Assembly (NCBI GenBank): GCA_023412495.1
Contig: JAEYNP010000019.1
Location: 1 to 55,506 of the forward strand
Direction of reading: 5' to 3'
Source: Pseudomonadota bacterium
GTDB taxonomy: Bacteria; Desulfobacterota; Desulfobulbia; Desulfobulbales; Desulfocapsaceae
DNA: 55,506 nucleotides
How positions within the stretch are numbered: the first letter of the stretch is position 1; the number at the start of each line of letters is the position of its first letter. Made by a program: the position numbers and the translations under genes. This document shows, piece by piece, positions 7,969-15,586 of this stretch. The notes under the pieces were generated by a model. It had not been told where the DNA came from and did no database searches. It saw only the letters and a list, made by a program, of their open reading frames with translations.

Positions 7969-9384
7969 TTACTCGATCTCTTCCAGGCTCTTGCCGCCGG
8001 TTCGTTTGCCCCAGAGCAGCAGCGGGATGATCGGCAGGAAGAACAGGATGGCGACCGAAGTGAAGATGCCGGCAAAGCCATACGCCTGATGGATCATGGG
8101 GATCAGCGGCTGCGAGGCGGACACCGACAGCCTGGCCAGGCCGTTATGGAAACCGGTGGCGGTATTGCGCATCCGGGTCGGATAGGACTCGGCGGTATAG
8201 GAAAACAGGATGAAGTTCACGGCCATGTTGAAGACGGTGACGGTGAATCCGAGGATGGTCAACATCACCAGGCCTTTCATGCCGCCAAAGATCAGGGCGG
8301 TGAGTGCCGCCAGCCCGCCAAGGATGGCGAGGGGCGTCTTCCTACCGCCCATGTCGGAAACCAGGGAGTTGAGGAAACAGCCGAGGGGTACGCCGATACT
8401 AATGACAGTCATGGCGGTGAGGCTTTCCTTGACCGTGAAGCCGAGCATCTTGAGCAGCTGGGTAGTCCAGGTGGTCAGCAGGAAGCCGGCCGGGGTGATG
8501 CAGACGAAGAGGAGCATGATCAGCAGGGTCCGGCCGATGTATTTCCGGGTGAACATGCCGGTCAGCACTTCCATGACCGATATCTTGGGCTGCACCGATT
8601 TGGCTGCCTCGGAGAGGTCGATGTCCTTGCCGGTCAGGTAGGAGACAACCTCCTCGGCCTCCTTGACGCGGCCGTGGGCAACCAGCCAGCGCGGCGATTC
8701 CTTGAGGTATTTGAGGCCGAGCACAAATGGAATCACCCCCAAGCCGCCGGCGTAGAAGATCCACCGCCAGGCGTCCTCGGCCATGGGGATGACCATTCGG
8801 CAGATCAGCGCCACCACCGGCACTGCGCAGAAGCCGATGGCCGCCACCCGGCCCTGCCACATGCCGCGGCTCTCGCAGGGGGCCATTTCGGCGATATAGG
8901 CCTGGGAAGTGACCATCATGCAGAACACGCCGAAGCCGGTCAACGCCCGGAAGATGGTGAAGATGACGAAGTTGTCGGTAAAGCCGGTGATGATCGAGGA
9001 GACCGAGAAGATGACGATGGAGATGAGAAAGGTCTTCCGTCGGCCGATAAAATCGGACATGACCCCGCCCAGAAATCCGCCGGAGGTCATGCCGATGAAG
9101 TACCAGAACAGGATGGTGGCGATATCGGTCGGCAATAGGCCCCATGACTGGGCCAGGGCGGGGGCGATGAAGCCGAAGTTCCAGTTGTCGAACTGCTCGA
9201 AGAAGTACGCCGCCATGATGATGATGAACAGCAGGAAGTGAATGCCTCTCACAGCAATGCCGTCGAAGTAATTGTTGACAAACCGGCTTTCGCCTTTCGC
9301 CGCCTCGATGACGCGGACGTCCTCGTGTCGTTTGAGCTCCAGGGCCGGTGCGCAGGGGGCTTGAGCGTGTTGGGTGAGTTCCAT
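7969..9384 (-). CDS. MFS transporter, sugar-porter / aromatic-acid symporter type
   Basis: A 471-residue, 12-helix transporter. The loop 2-3 signature is GGVMSDFIGRRKTF, with a second copy SLVSDMGGRKTPL in loop 8-9; RALTGFGVF follows in helix 4 and YLKESPRWLVAHGRVKEAEEV before the central loop. The last is typical of the sugar porter and aromatic acid:H+ symporter branches. It lies downstream of the sulfotransferase on the same strand (gap about 225 bases), so uptake of an aromatic or sulfated substrate is a reasonable guess. The substrate is not shown by the sequence. Confidence 0.85.
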   Translation of the reverse strand: MELTQHAQAPCAPALELKRHEDVRVIEAAKGESRFVNNYFDGIAVRGIHFLLFIIIMAAYFFEQFDNWNFGFIAPALAQSWGLLPTDIATILFWYFIGMTSGGFLGGVMSDFIGRRKTFLISIVIFSVSSIITGFTDNFVIFTIFRALTGFGVFCMMVTSQAYIAEMAPCESRGMWQGRVAAIGFCAVPVVALICRMVIPMAEDAWRWIFYAGGLGVIPFVLGLKYLKESPRWLVAHGRVKEAEEVVSYLTGKDIDLSEAAKSVQPKISVMEVLTGMFTRKYIGRTLLIMLLFVCITPAGFLLTTWTTQLLKMLGFTVKESLTAMTVISIGVPLGCFLNSLVSDMGGRKTPLAILGGLAALTALIFGGMKGLVMLTILGFTVTVFNMAVNFILFSYTAESYPTRMRNTATGFHNGLARLSVSASQPLIPMIHQAYGFAGIFTSVAILFFLPIIPLLLWGKRTGGKSLEEIE

Positions 9385-9407
9385 AGTATCCTCTTTTTCC
9401 TTGTTAT

Positions 9408-9422
9408 GAGACAGGCTGTCTC
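9408..9422. promoter_or_regulatory. Perfect 15-base palindrome upstream of the MFS gene
   Basis: GAGACAGGCTGTCTC is an exact inverted repeat of seven bases around one central base, ending 24 bases before the MFS start codon on the minus strand. Size and place suit a dimeric repressor operator. No TetR- or GntR-type gene lies beside it, so the protein that binds is unknown. Confidence 0.5.
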
Positions 9423-9546
9423 GCTGAGTTTCCTGATTTTACGCATTAACCGGCGCTTGCCGGATGGGCGGTTCTGGCCCGTGGCCGCTCCGGATAGAAT
9501 GAGCGGCTCCGGCAACACCCCGCGGGGGAGGTGTCTTCCGTATATC

Positions 9547-9577
9547 AGGCAGGAGGCTCGATAACAGCATCCTGCCT
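9547..9577 (-). terminator. Hairpin after the sulfotransferase gene
   Basis: AGGCAGGA (9547-9554) and TCCTGCCT (9570-9577) form an eight-base-pair perfect stem with a 15-base loop, about 35 bases after the sulfotransferase stop (minus strand). There is no T tract, so it may be an attenuator or mRNA end structure rather than a full terminator. Confidence 0.35.
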
Positions 9578-9610
9578 GCTTGCAACCGGGAATGAGTGAT
9601 TACGCGGCGA

Positions 9611-11494
9611 TCATGGGCAGCAGATCGATACCCCGGTCTGGAACTTCTTGTCGTTGACGATCAGCTTGACCTTGAACACGCCGTGCAGGCCGAGCTTGCT
9701 GATGTGGATCTTGATGTCCCGCTCGTCCTTCTCCAGGAAGGCGCCGGAGCACATCGCCAGGTGCCAGGTGGCGGAGGTGTTGAGGAAGTAGTTGTGGCTC
9801 TCGCCCTCCTTCTCCAGGCAGAGCATGGCCAGGGTGCCCTTCTCGAAGCGGCCGTGGAAGACGAAGCGGTCCTCGTCCTCTTCGATCAGAAGGTTGTGGA
9901 AGGAGGGCGGCAGTTCGAACACCTCTTCCGTCTCCGGCACGGTGTCGAACTCCTCGGTCACCTCGAGGCTGCCGAGCAGCCGGCCGTCGCCGAGCACCAG
10001 GTTGTCGCCGCCGTGGTAGAGCGGCAGCTTCTCGGCCCGGTAGAAGTTGCCCTCGGTCTCCAGCTGGTAGAGGACCACGCCATCCTTTTCCTCGACGGTG
10101 ATCGAGCGCAGCTCCACGTTCGGGGCCTGGGCGTCGAGGAAGGGCCCGAGCGCTCTGGCGGCATAGCCGTTCTCCCGGCCGATGCCGCCGGAGTGGATCA
10201 TGTAGTGCCCCTCGCCGTAGTACTCGACGTTGCAGATGTACGGGGAGAAGAACTCCTGGCCGCGCTCCTTGCCGTACTGCCAGACCTGCTCGATCTCCAT
10301 CTTGTCGGTGTCGATGCGGTAGCGCACGCCGCGCGAGAAGTTGTCGCGGTTGTCGATGTACTTCTCCTTGACCTTGGCTCGGTACTGGCCGTTGTCGAAG
10401 CACATCACGTCGCCGTCCGGGCAGACCACGCAGGCATGCTGCTCGTATTGCCAGTCGAAATTCGCCAGATCCCCGACCGGCTTGAAGAAGTACTTGTCCA
10501 CCATCTCCTGCGGCCAGCCTTCCGGGTCGCCGATGATCCAGTTGAGCCTGCCGGTCTCGTAGTCGAGGTTGATCACCGCGTCCTGGTGGCGGCCGGACAG
10601 GGTCAGGCTGTGGGTCCGCTTGTCATACCAGACCGCATTGTTGTGGAACCAGTCGTGAGCGTCCTGCGAGCCGGAGCCGCCCACGTGCCGGGGCAGCGCA
10701 TGGCGGTAGTCCCAGGTCTTGAGGATCTCGCCGGTGTTGCGGTCGAGCAGCACGCACATGTCCTCGACGGTGTCCCGGGAGAAGTCCTGGGTGAGGGTGA
10801 GGATGTTGCCGTCCTCCATCTCGAAGTGGTCGTGATGGTAGTTGCCCGGCATGCGGTACTCCTTGTAGATCTTGCCGAGCAGGTTGATCTCGATCAGGCC
10901 GGTGCAGTTGTAGGGCATGTGGCAGAAGCGGCTCGAGCCGGTGACGATATTGCCGTTTCGCAGGCGCTTGATGTCGAACATGGTGTTCTCGGTCAGCATC
11001 CAGCGGATGTCGCCCTTGTAGTCATAGGCAGTGGGCAGGTTCTTGCCGGCCGGGGTAAGGAACATGATGTTGTCGCCGAGGTAATCGAGTGAGGCCTGGA
11101 CGTTCAGACAGCGGCAGACGTCCTCCGGCAGCTTGGAGGTCCGGATGGTCAGGGTGGTGCTGCGGCCGTCCGGCAGGGAGACGGTCACCCGGTTGGTGAA
11201 ATCTTCGTAGAGGCCGAGCACCGGCAGGAAGTGGTCTCTCGCGGCGGCGAAGGTATGGGTGATGTTCTCCCGTTCGTAGCGCTTGCCGTGAACGTTGAGG
11301 GTCGGCGCGACCTCGTCCGGCGTGGTGAACATGACCAGGGCGCAGAGCGGGTTGATCAGATAGGGGTTTACGACGACTTTCGGCGAGTCGAAAGTCGGCT
11401 TCTCCGAGTCGAAGGCGGCAAGAAATTCCTTTTCCGCCTGGTTCTGGCGGGTAATGAGATGGTCCTGGCTGATGTAGCGAACTTTGTTGCTCAT
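9611..11494 (-). CDS. Aryl-sulfate sulfotransferase (ASST family), apparently cytoplasmic
   Basis: A 627-residue protein of the PAPS-independent aryl-sulfate sulfotransferase family, which moves a sulfo group from one phenol ester to another through a sulfo-histidine. Family landmarks: NYHHDHF (His 220-223), DWFHNNAVWYD (His 284), SGRHQDAVINLDYETG (His 303), the nucleophile region YEQHA (His 353), and CFDNG. A Cys-Val-Val-Cys motif (355-358) directly follows the presumed catalytic His. Known enterobacterial ASSTs are periplasmic, but this one begins MSNKVRYISQDHL with no signal peptide, and the start at 11494 has a strong AAGGAG site. It is 13 bases downstream of a thioredoxin gene, and a thioredoxin reductase lies beyond that. 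Confidence 0.88.
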   Translation of the reverse strand: MSNKVRYISQDHLITRQNQAEKEFLAAFDSEKPTFDSPKVVVNPYLINPLCALVMFTTPDEVAPTLNVHGKRYERENITHTFAAARDHFLPVLGLYEDFTNRVTVSLPDGRSTTLTIRTSKLPEDVCRCLNVQASLDYLGDNIMFLTPAGKNLPTAYDYKGDIRWMLTENTMFDIKRLRNGNIVTGSSRFCHMPYNCTGLIEINLLGKIYKEYRMPGNYHHDHFEMEDGNILTLTQDFSRDTVEDMCVLLDRNTGEILKTWDYRHALPRHVGGSGSQDAHDWFHNNAVWYDKRTHSLTLSGRHQDAVINLDYETGRLNWIIGDPEGWPQEMVDKYFFKPVGDLANFDWQYEQHACVVCPDGDVMCFDNGQYRAKVKEKYIDNRDNFSRGVRYRIDTDKMEIEQVWQYGKERGQEFFSPYICNVEYYGEGHYMIHSGGIGRENGYAARALGPFLDAQAPNVELRSITVEEKDGVVLYQLETEGNFYRAEKLPLYHGGDNLVLGDGRLLGSLEVTEEFDTVPETEEVFELPPSFHNLLIEEDEDRFVFHGRFEKGTLAMLCLEKEGESHNYFLNTSATWHLAMCSGAFLEKDERDIKIHISKLGLHGVFKVKLIVNDKKFQTGVSICCP

Positions 11495-11507
11495 GTTGTT
11501 CTCCTTT

Positions 11508-11816
11508 TTAGGCAAGCGCATCTATGGCACTGATGATGGCGGGTTTCTGCTTGAGTCCTTCCAGGCGGCTGAGCTCCTTGCCGTTTTTGAAGAACAGCAT
11601 GGTGGGGAAGCCCTTGACCCCCAGATGTTCCTTCAGTTCCAGATTTTCGTCGAAATCGATGGTGTAGATGGGAAAATCCGGTTTCTGCTTGCTGATGTCC
11701 TTCAGCACGAAGGACAGCATCTTGCATGGGCCGCAGGTCTTCGAATAGAACTCGATGAGTTTCGGGGTCGAGTGGTCGAGCGACCGGTAATCTTTTTCGT
11801 TAATTTCGGTAATCAT
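11508..11816 (-). CDS. trxA: Thioredoxin
   Basis: A 102-residue thioredoxin with the classical active site CGPC (in FYSKTCGPCKML) and the cis-Pro loop GVKGFPTMLFFKNG. No signal peptide, so cytoplasmic. Its start overlaps the 3' end of the thioredoxin reductase gene by 17 bases, and it precedes the sulfotransferase by 13 bases. The three genes are clearly one unit, suggesting that this thioredoxin serves the sulfotransferase. Symbol by family; it is probably not the housekeeping copy. Confidence 0.92.
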   Translation of the reverse strand: MITEINEKDYRSLDHSTPKLIEFYSKTCGPCKMLSFVLKDISKQKPDFPIYTIDFDENLELKEHLGVKGFPTMLFFKNGKELSRLEGLKQKPAIISAIDALA

Positions 11817-12759
11817 CGCTTATTCTCCCTGTTTGTCTTATAGATTCCACATAGTTGGCGGCGCTGTTGGCGGCGACGGCGCCGTCCGAACAGGCGGTGA
11901 CGATCTGCCGCAGGTGTTTGACGGTAATGTCCCCCGCCCCGAAGATCCCGGGCACCGACGTCCGCATGTGGGAGTCGGTCTGGATGCAGCCGGTGCGGTC
12001 GAGGATGCCGAGCCTGGCGAAGGCCTGGGAAGAGGCCTTGAAGCCGATATATTCGAAGACGCCGTCGCAGGGCACATACCGTTCGGTGCCATCTTCCCTG
12101 GTCGATTTGAAGCGGACGCCGGTCAGGCGGTCGTCGCCGGTGAACTCCAGGACCTCCTGATAGGGGTAGATGGTGACATTCGGCAGCCGGCGCAGCTGAT
12201 CGCAGGCCTTGGGGTCGGCGGTGAGGTCGAACATGGTGACGATGGTCAGCCTGGTGCAGATGCCGGCGAGGTAGATCGACTCTTCCACGGCCGAATTGCC
12301 GCCACCGATGACCACGACCTCCCTGCCGCAGTACTGGGCGCCGTCACAGATCGCACACCAGCTGATGCCGGAGGCGGCCCAGGTGTCCTCGCCGGCAACG
12401 CCGAGCCTTCGGGGCACGGTGCCGGTGGCCAGAATTACCGCCCGCGCCTTGTAGACGGTGCCGTCCTCATCGCAGGTTACGGTCTTCCACACGCCGTCGT
12501 CGGCGATGTCGATAACTGTTTTGTAGTCGAACTCCACCCCAAGTTCCTGGGTATGCTCGAACATCTTGATGGCCAGGTCGGCCCCGCTCAGCTTGCCGGC
12601 CCCGGTATAGTTCTCGACCTCGTTGGTATTGATCATCTGGCCGCCCGGTGAAAGCCGGTCAAGCATCAGCACCTTCATATTGGCACGGATCGCATAAATG
12701 GCGGCCGTCATGCCGGCTGGTCCCGCCCCAACAATGACGATATCGAATGTCTTTTCCAT
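11800..12759 (-). CDS. trxB: Thioredoxin reductase
   Basis: A 319-residue flavoprotein. FAD site GAGPAGMTAAIYAIRAN at the N terminus, redox pair in CAIC (family usually CATC) around residue 135, NADPH site VIGGGNSAVEESIYLA, and C-terminal FAD motif GIFGAGDI. First gene of the thioredoxin-sulfotransferase-MFS run on the minus strand. It would reduce the adjacent thioredoxin with NADPH. About 490 bases upstream are free of genes and should hold the promoter. Confidence 0.93.
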   Translation of the reverse strand: MEKTFDIVIVGAGPAGMTAAIYAIRANMKVLMLDRLSPGGQMINTNEVENYTGAGKLSGADLAIKMFEHTQELGVEFDYKTVIDIADDGVWKTVTCDEDGTVYKARAVILATGTVPRRLGVAGEDTWAASGISWCAICDGAQYCGREVVVIGGGNSAVEESIYLAGICTRLTIVTMFDLTADPKACDQLRRLPNVTIYPYQEVLEFTGDDRLTGVRFKSTREDGTERYVPCDGVFEYIGFKASSQAFARLGILDRTGCIQTDSHMRTSVPGIFGAGDITVKHLRQIVTACSDGAVAANSAANYVESIRQTGRISDDYRN

Positions 12760-13247
12760 TGTTGCCTCCCCGACCGCCTGTCGCGGTCAAAATGTGTAAT
12801 ACTGAAACGAACTCTGCGAAATGTATTAGCGATCGTCTCGAGCGCCGTTGCACCGGGAAGAGAATTTTTCAGCGGAGCTTATATGCGTTTCCTTGAAGGT
12901 CGTTCCCGTCGGCAGATGAACGTCCGCCTTGCTTATGATCCGATTAAATAAAAAACTAAGCTTTGGAACAACTCGGAAACTTACGAGGTTCTGCTGGTAA
13001 TTTTACCAGGCTGGAAGGGGCAAAATGTTCCAGTGATGAATCGCAAGTTGCCTAGGTTATGCGGGAGGTTGTGCGGAAGGGAGTGCATCGGGAGGAAGTG
13101 CACTGTACATGGCGAGGGCATGACGCCGTTTACGTGGCAAGGGGATGGTAAGCAGGGGGGGTACATACAGCATTATGGAGCAAATTTGGGCTCCAGGTGC
13201 TGATTCCTGGCAGCAGGTGCTTTTAGAAACCGTTTTGCAACAGCCAG
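12760..13247. other. Intergenic region upstream of trxB
   Basis: No gene seen on either strand. It should carry the promoter of the trxB-trx-sulfotransferase operon. One notable site is CTGGTAATTTTACCAG (12994-13009), seven-base arms around TT, of a shape used by GntR-family repressors. The stretch about 13030-13170 is G-rich with loosely repeated GGGAGG / GTGC strings and no evident function. Confidence 0.45.
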
Positions 13248-13853
13248 CTAAGGTTTATGGAAGACAGGGAGGTGAATGCTCCAGCGGATGGAGATCAACC
13301 GCAACCCCGCCACTATAATCATTCCACCTATGAATGCCACCGTACGCGGCATTCCCCACGCGTGCATGGCCAAGTACGCAGCCACTCCAACGATGGCAGC
13401 CGTGGCATATATTTCGCGCTGCAAAATCAGTGGCACCTTGGCCGTGATAACATCTCTCAAGATACCTCCGGTGACGCCGGTCATAGTACCCATCAGAACC
13501 ACGATAAGCGGTAGGCATCCAGCCGCTTCAGCCAATTGGGCGCCTGAAAGGGCAAACAGTGCCAATCCAAATGCATCTGCGACTAGAAGCGTGACGCCTG
13601 GTGGTGGCCATATCCGCACATACGCTACTGTCAGCAGCGCGGAAGCGATGATAATAATCAAGTACCAGGAATCGGTAACCCAGAATATTGGGTGACGATC
13701 CAAGAGAAGGTCGCGAAGGGTGCCCCCTCCAATTGCTGTAATCGCTGCGACCACAATGACGCCTACAAGATCCAGCTCACGATCACGCGCTGCCAGTACG
13801 CCGCTCATAGCAAAAACCGCCACACCGGCCAAATCCAAAAAATACAACAACAC
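13248..13853 (-). CDS. TRIC/UPF0126 family membrane protein (YadS-like)
   Basis: A 201-residue membrane protein with about seven helices arranged as two similar halves, as in the UPF0126 (bacterial TRIC-like) family. The two family signatures are visible: AAITAIGGGTLRDLLLDRHPIFWV in the first half and GTMTGVTGGILRDVITAKVP in the second. Members are described as cation channels or, in some cases, glycine transporters. It is isolated, with no obvious operon partner. Confidence 0.87.
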   Translation of the reverse strand: MLLYFLDLAGVAVFAMSGVLAARDRELDLVGVIVVAAITAIGGGTLRDLLLDRHPIFWVTDSWYLIIIIASALLTVAYVRIWPPPGVTLLVADAFGLALFALSGAQLAEAAGCLPLIVVLMGTMTGVTGGILRDVITAKVPLILQREIYATAAIVGVAAYLAMHAWGMPRTVAFIGGMIIVAGLRLISIRWSIHLPVFHKP

Positions 13854-13914
13854 AGCTCACCCCTCTTTGCCAAAATGGTTCGCTTGTATAACCTGGAACT
13901 GGATCCACTCCAGC

Positions 13915-14059
13915 CTTCTCTACCTCTACATGTCCGGCTAAACCGCCGATGTGAATTGCCGCCCATGAAATATTGGAGAATGGCATTCTCTTTCTCCAGA
14001 AACCCTTCCAGCAAGACGATCTGCTGGCTACCCTCCGCAACATCTTCCGCAAGAACTGA
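13915..14059 (+). pseudogene. Decayed receiver domain of a hybrid histidine kinase (C-terminal fragment)
   Basis: On the plus strand the pieces LYMSG-stop-TADV and, after a one-base shift, IAAHEILENGILFLQKPF then QQDDLLATLRNIFRKN-stop match the C-terminal end of receiver domains of hybrid kinases (pattern LYMSGYTD..I..HG.L..G..FLQKPF). The Tyr codon is now TAA and the frame shifts after GATGTG. Nothing of the kinase body is left. It marks past gene loss or rearrangement here. Confidence 0.7.
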
Positions 14060-14155
14060 AAAGAGAGCGCCCTCAAGACCGAACTGCTCTCACTGCCCGA
14101 ACGTTTTGAAGATCGGGGGGCGGATCTACATTTGTCATACTTTATTATTTCTTTT

Positions 14156-14169
14156 TTGACTTAAATCAA
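14156..14169. promoter_or_regulatory. FNR/CRP-like box
   Basis: TTGACTTAAATCAA matches the FNR consensus TTGAT-N4-ATCAA at nine of ten fixed positions. It sits about 70 bases before the start codon at 14240, and its first half can also act as a -35 element (TTGACT, then ATTATC about 17 bases on). This suggests oxygen- or nitrosative-stress-responsive control of the two genes that follow (inference). Confidence 0.45.
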
Positions 14170-14239
14170 AGTCTATGCATTATCTCCATGCTATCTTGAA
14201 TTAACGGTCGTGAAATTCAGTATAATCTGGAACTAACCC

Positions 14240-14674
14240 ATGCGCTGCCCTTATAGAAGAATACTGGCAATACTGCTGTTCGCGGTCATGTTCTGTTCTC
14301 CGATTTATGGACATGATTACTTCTTGGATTTGGTAAGCACAGCCGAATCGAGCGACATAGAATCTGGCTGCGTTATAAGTCATGGCGTTTCCAGTCATGA
14401 AGCAAAGGCCGGTCCACAGCACATTATGCAGTGCCATGAACTGGAGCAACCTGGCATCATTGCACCCGCCCTCATAATTCATTACTCACCTACTGTATCC
14501 ACGCTTGCCTCTTCAGACAAAGATGCCGGACTCCCGGGATATCGTCCTCAAATCAGAATCCCTCCAAGAAGCCACGTTTATTTATCTACCAGATGGTTTC
14601 TGTGTAAATACTCAGGTATTTTTATTCCGATTTACATTAAGGAGAGATTCCATGAGAAACTCAAATATTTCTAA
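14240..14674 (+). CDS. Small secreted protein of unknown function
   Basis: A 144-residue protein with a clear signal peptide (residues about 7-24, ending IYG-H). The mature part contains several His and Cys (CVISHG, IMQCHELEQPG) and a segment ending RIPPRS. Small secreted proteins of this general look occur near heavy-metal efflux genes, but I cannot name the family with certainty. Its 3' end overlaps the next start (14652), so the two are likely co-transcribed. The last 15 residues are atypical and might be read-through after an ancestral stop. Confidence 0.45.
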   Translation: MRCPYRRILAILLFAVMFCSPIYGHDYFLDLVSTAESSDIESGCVISHGVSSHEAKAGPQHIMQCHELEQPGIIAPALIIHYSPTVSTLASSDKDAGLPGYRPQIRIPPRSHVYLSTRWFLCKYSGIFIPIYIKERFHEKLKYF

Positions 14675-15287
14675 AACAAGTCTGGCAGCAATCTCAATAT
14701 ATGCAACGCTGTTTCTTGCCACCCCACAAATCGCCTCCGCTCATTGTGATACCCTTGACGGACCTGTCATTCAGGATGCGCGGAAAGCCATCGTAGCCCA
14801 GGATATCACTCCTGTTCTCAAATGGATAAAACCTCATGATGAAAGTACTGTTCGAGCAGCCTTCCAACAAATGATTGCCGAAAAGGCAGAGGGGTCCGAG
14901 GCCGCTGAGCAAGAATTTTTCGCAACTCTTGTCAAGATCCATCGCGCTGGTGAAGGAGCATCATTCACAGGCTTGAAACCTGCCGGTTCGGTTGAACCGG
15001 CCGTTGCCGAAGCGGACAAAGCCCTGGCGAGTGATTCATCAGATGCACTGGTAAAATTCGTTACCGAAGAGGTCGCGGCTGGTATTAAGGAACGTTACGA
15101 ACATGCAGTTGCTACCTTCAAACACAAAGATGAGAGTGTTGCACAGGGCAGAGAGTTTGTGGAAGCTTATGTGTCGTATACTCACTATGTTGAACGACTT
15201 CATCAGGACGCCAAAGGTGAAGGTGGGCACGATCAACACGGAGGCCATGACACGAAAAAAGAGAATGTGGTGCACCATAAGCACTGA
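14652..15287 (+). CDS. DUF6448-like periplasmic protein with His-rich tail
   Basis: A 211-residue secreted protein. The signal peptide ends at ASA-HCDTLDGPVI, so the mature chain starts with HCDTLDGPV, the usual start of this DUF6448-type family. The middle is helical and charged. The tail (about 190-211) is rich in His, Gly and Asp (GHDQHGGHD, VHHKH), suggesting metal binding. The start at 14652 follows AAGGAG by eight bases. Function is unknown; context (secreted partner, FNR-like box) suggests metal or redox stress. A terminator follows. Confidence 0.75.
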   Translation: MRNSNISKTSLAAISIYATLFLATPQIASAHCDTLDGPVIQDARKAIVAQDITPVLKWIKPHDESTVRAAFQQMIAEKAEGSEAAEQEFFATLVKIHRAGEGASFTGLKPAGSVEPAVAEADKALASDSSDALVKFVTEEVAAGIKERYEHAVATFKHKDESVAQGREFVEAYVSYTHYVERLHQDAKGEGGHDQHGGHDTKKENVVHHKH

Positions 15288-15316
15288 CAACGGCTTCATC
15301 ATGATGGTGTAACATG

Positions 15317-15355
15317 CAGCCCGGCCGGGGAGAGCCCACCGGGCTGATCTGTTTT
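15317..15355 (+). terminator. Probable rho-independent terminator
   Basis: CAGCCCGG (15317-15324) pairs with CCGGGCTG (15339-15346), an eight-base-pair perfect GC-rich stem with a 14-base loop, followed by ATCTGTTTT. It lies 30 bases after the DUF6448-like gene. Confidence 0.65.
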
Positions 15356-15586
15356 CAGCGCTCACCCTGTTGTCACTGCATCAACCACACCTCAGGGCCC
15401 CTTGAGCCCCAGATGTTAATTCGTTGATTGTATATCCGATCTCGCGAGCAGCAAAAAGCTCGGCGGAGAGCTGGCGATATTTTTAGAGGGAGGGCTGGAT
15501 CAGAAACTAAAAATTTGATAGGCTGGCTGATAGTTGCTGCAGCTCGCTCCATGCGAAGCCGCCTCCTCCGACCAGCAAATTTTGAC

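Noticed and set aside
7771..9138. Long plus-strand open frame (455 codons) opposite the MFS gene
   Set aside because: It is antisense to a clear transporter and its composition (His, Gly, Asp, Gln rich) is typical of a shadow frame in GC-rich coding DNA.
9596..11092. Long plus-strand open frame (498 codons) opposite the sulfotransferase
   Set aside because: Shadow of the sulfotransferase: Val/Leu/Glu/Gln-rich with no domain pattern.
13692..14159. Plus-strand open frame of 155 codons overlapping the UPF0126 gene
   Set aside because: The first half is antisense to the membrane protein; the second half runs out of frame through the receiver-domain remnant.
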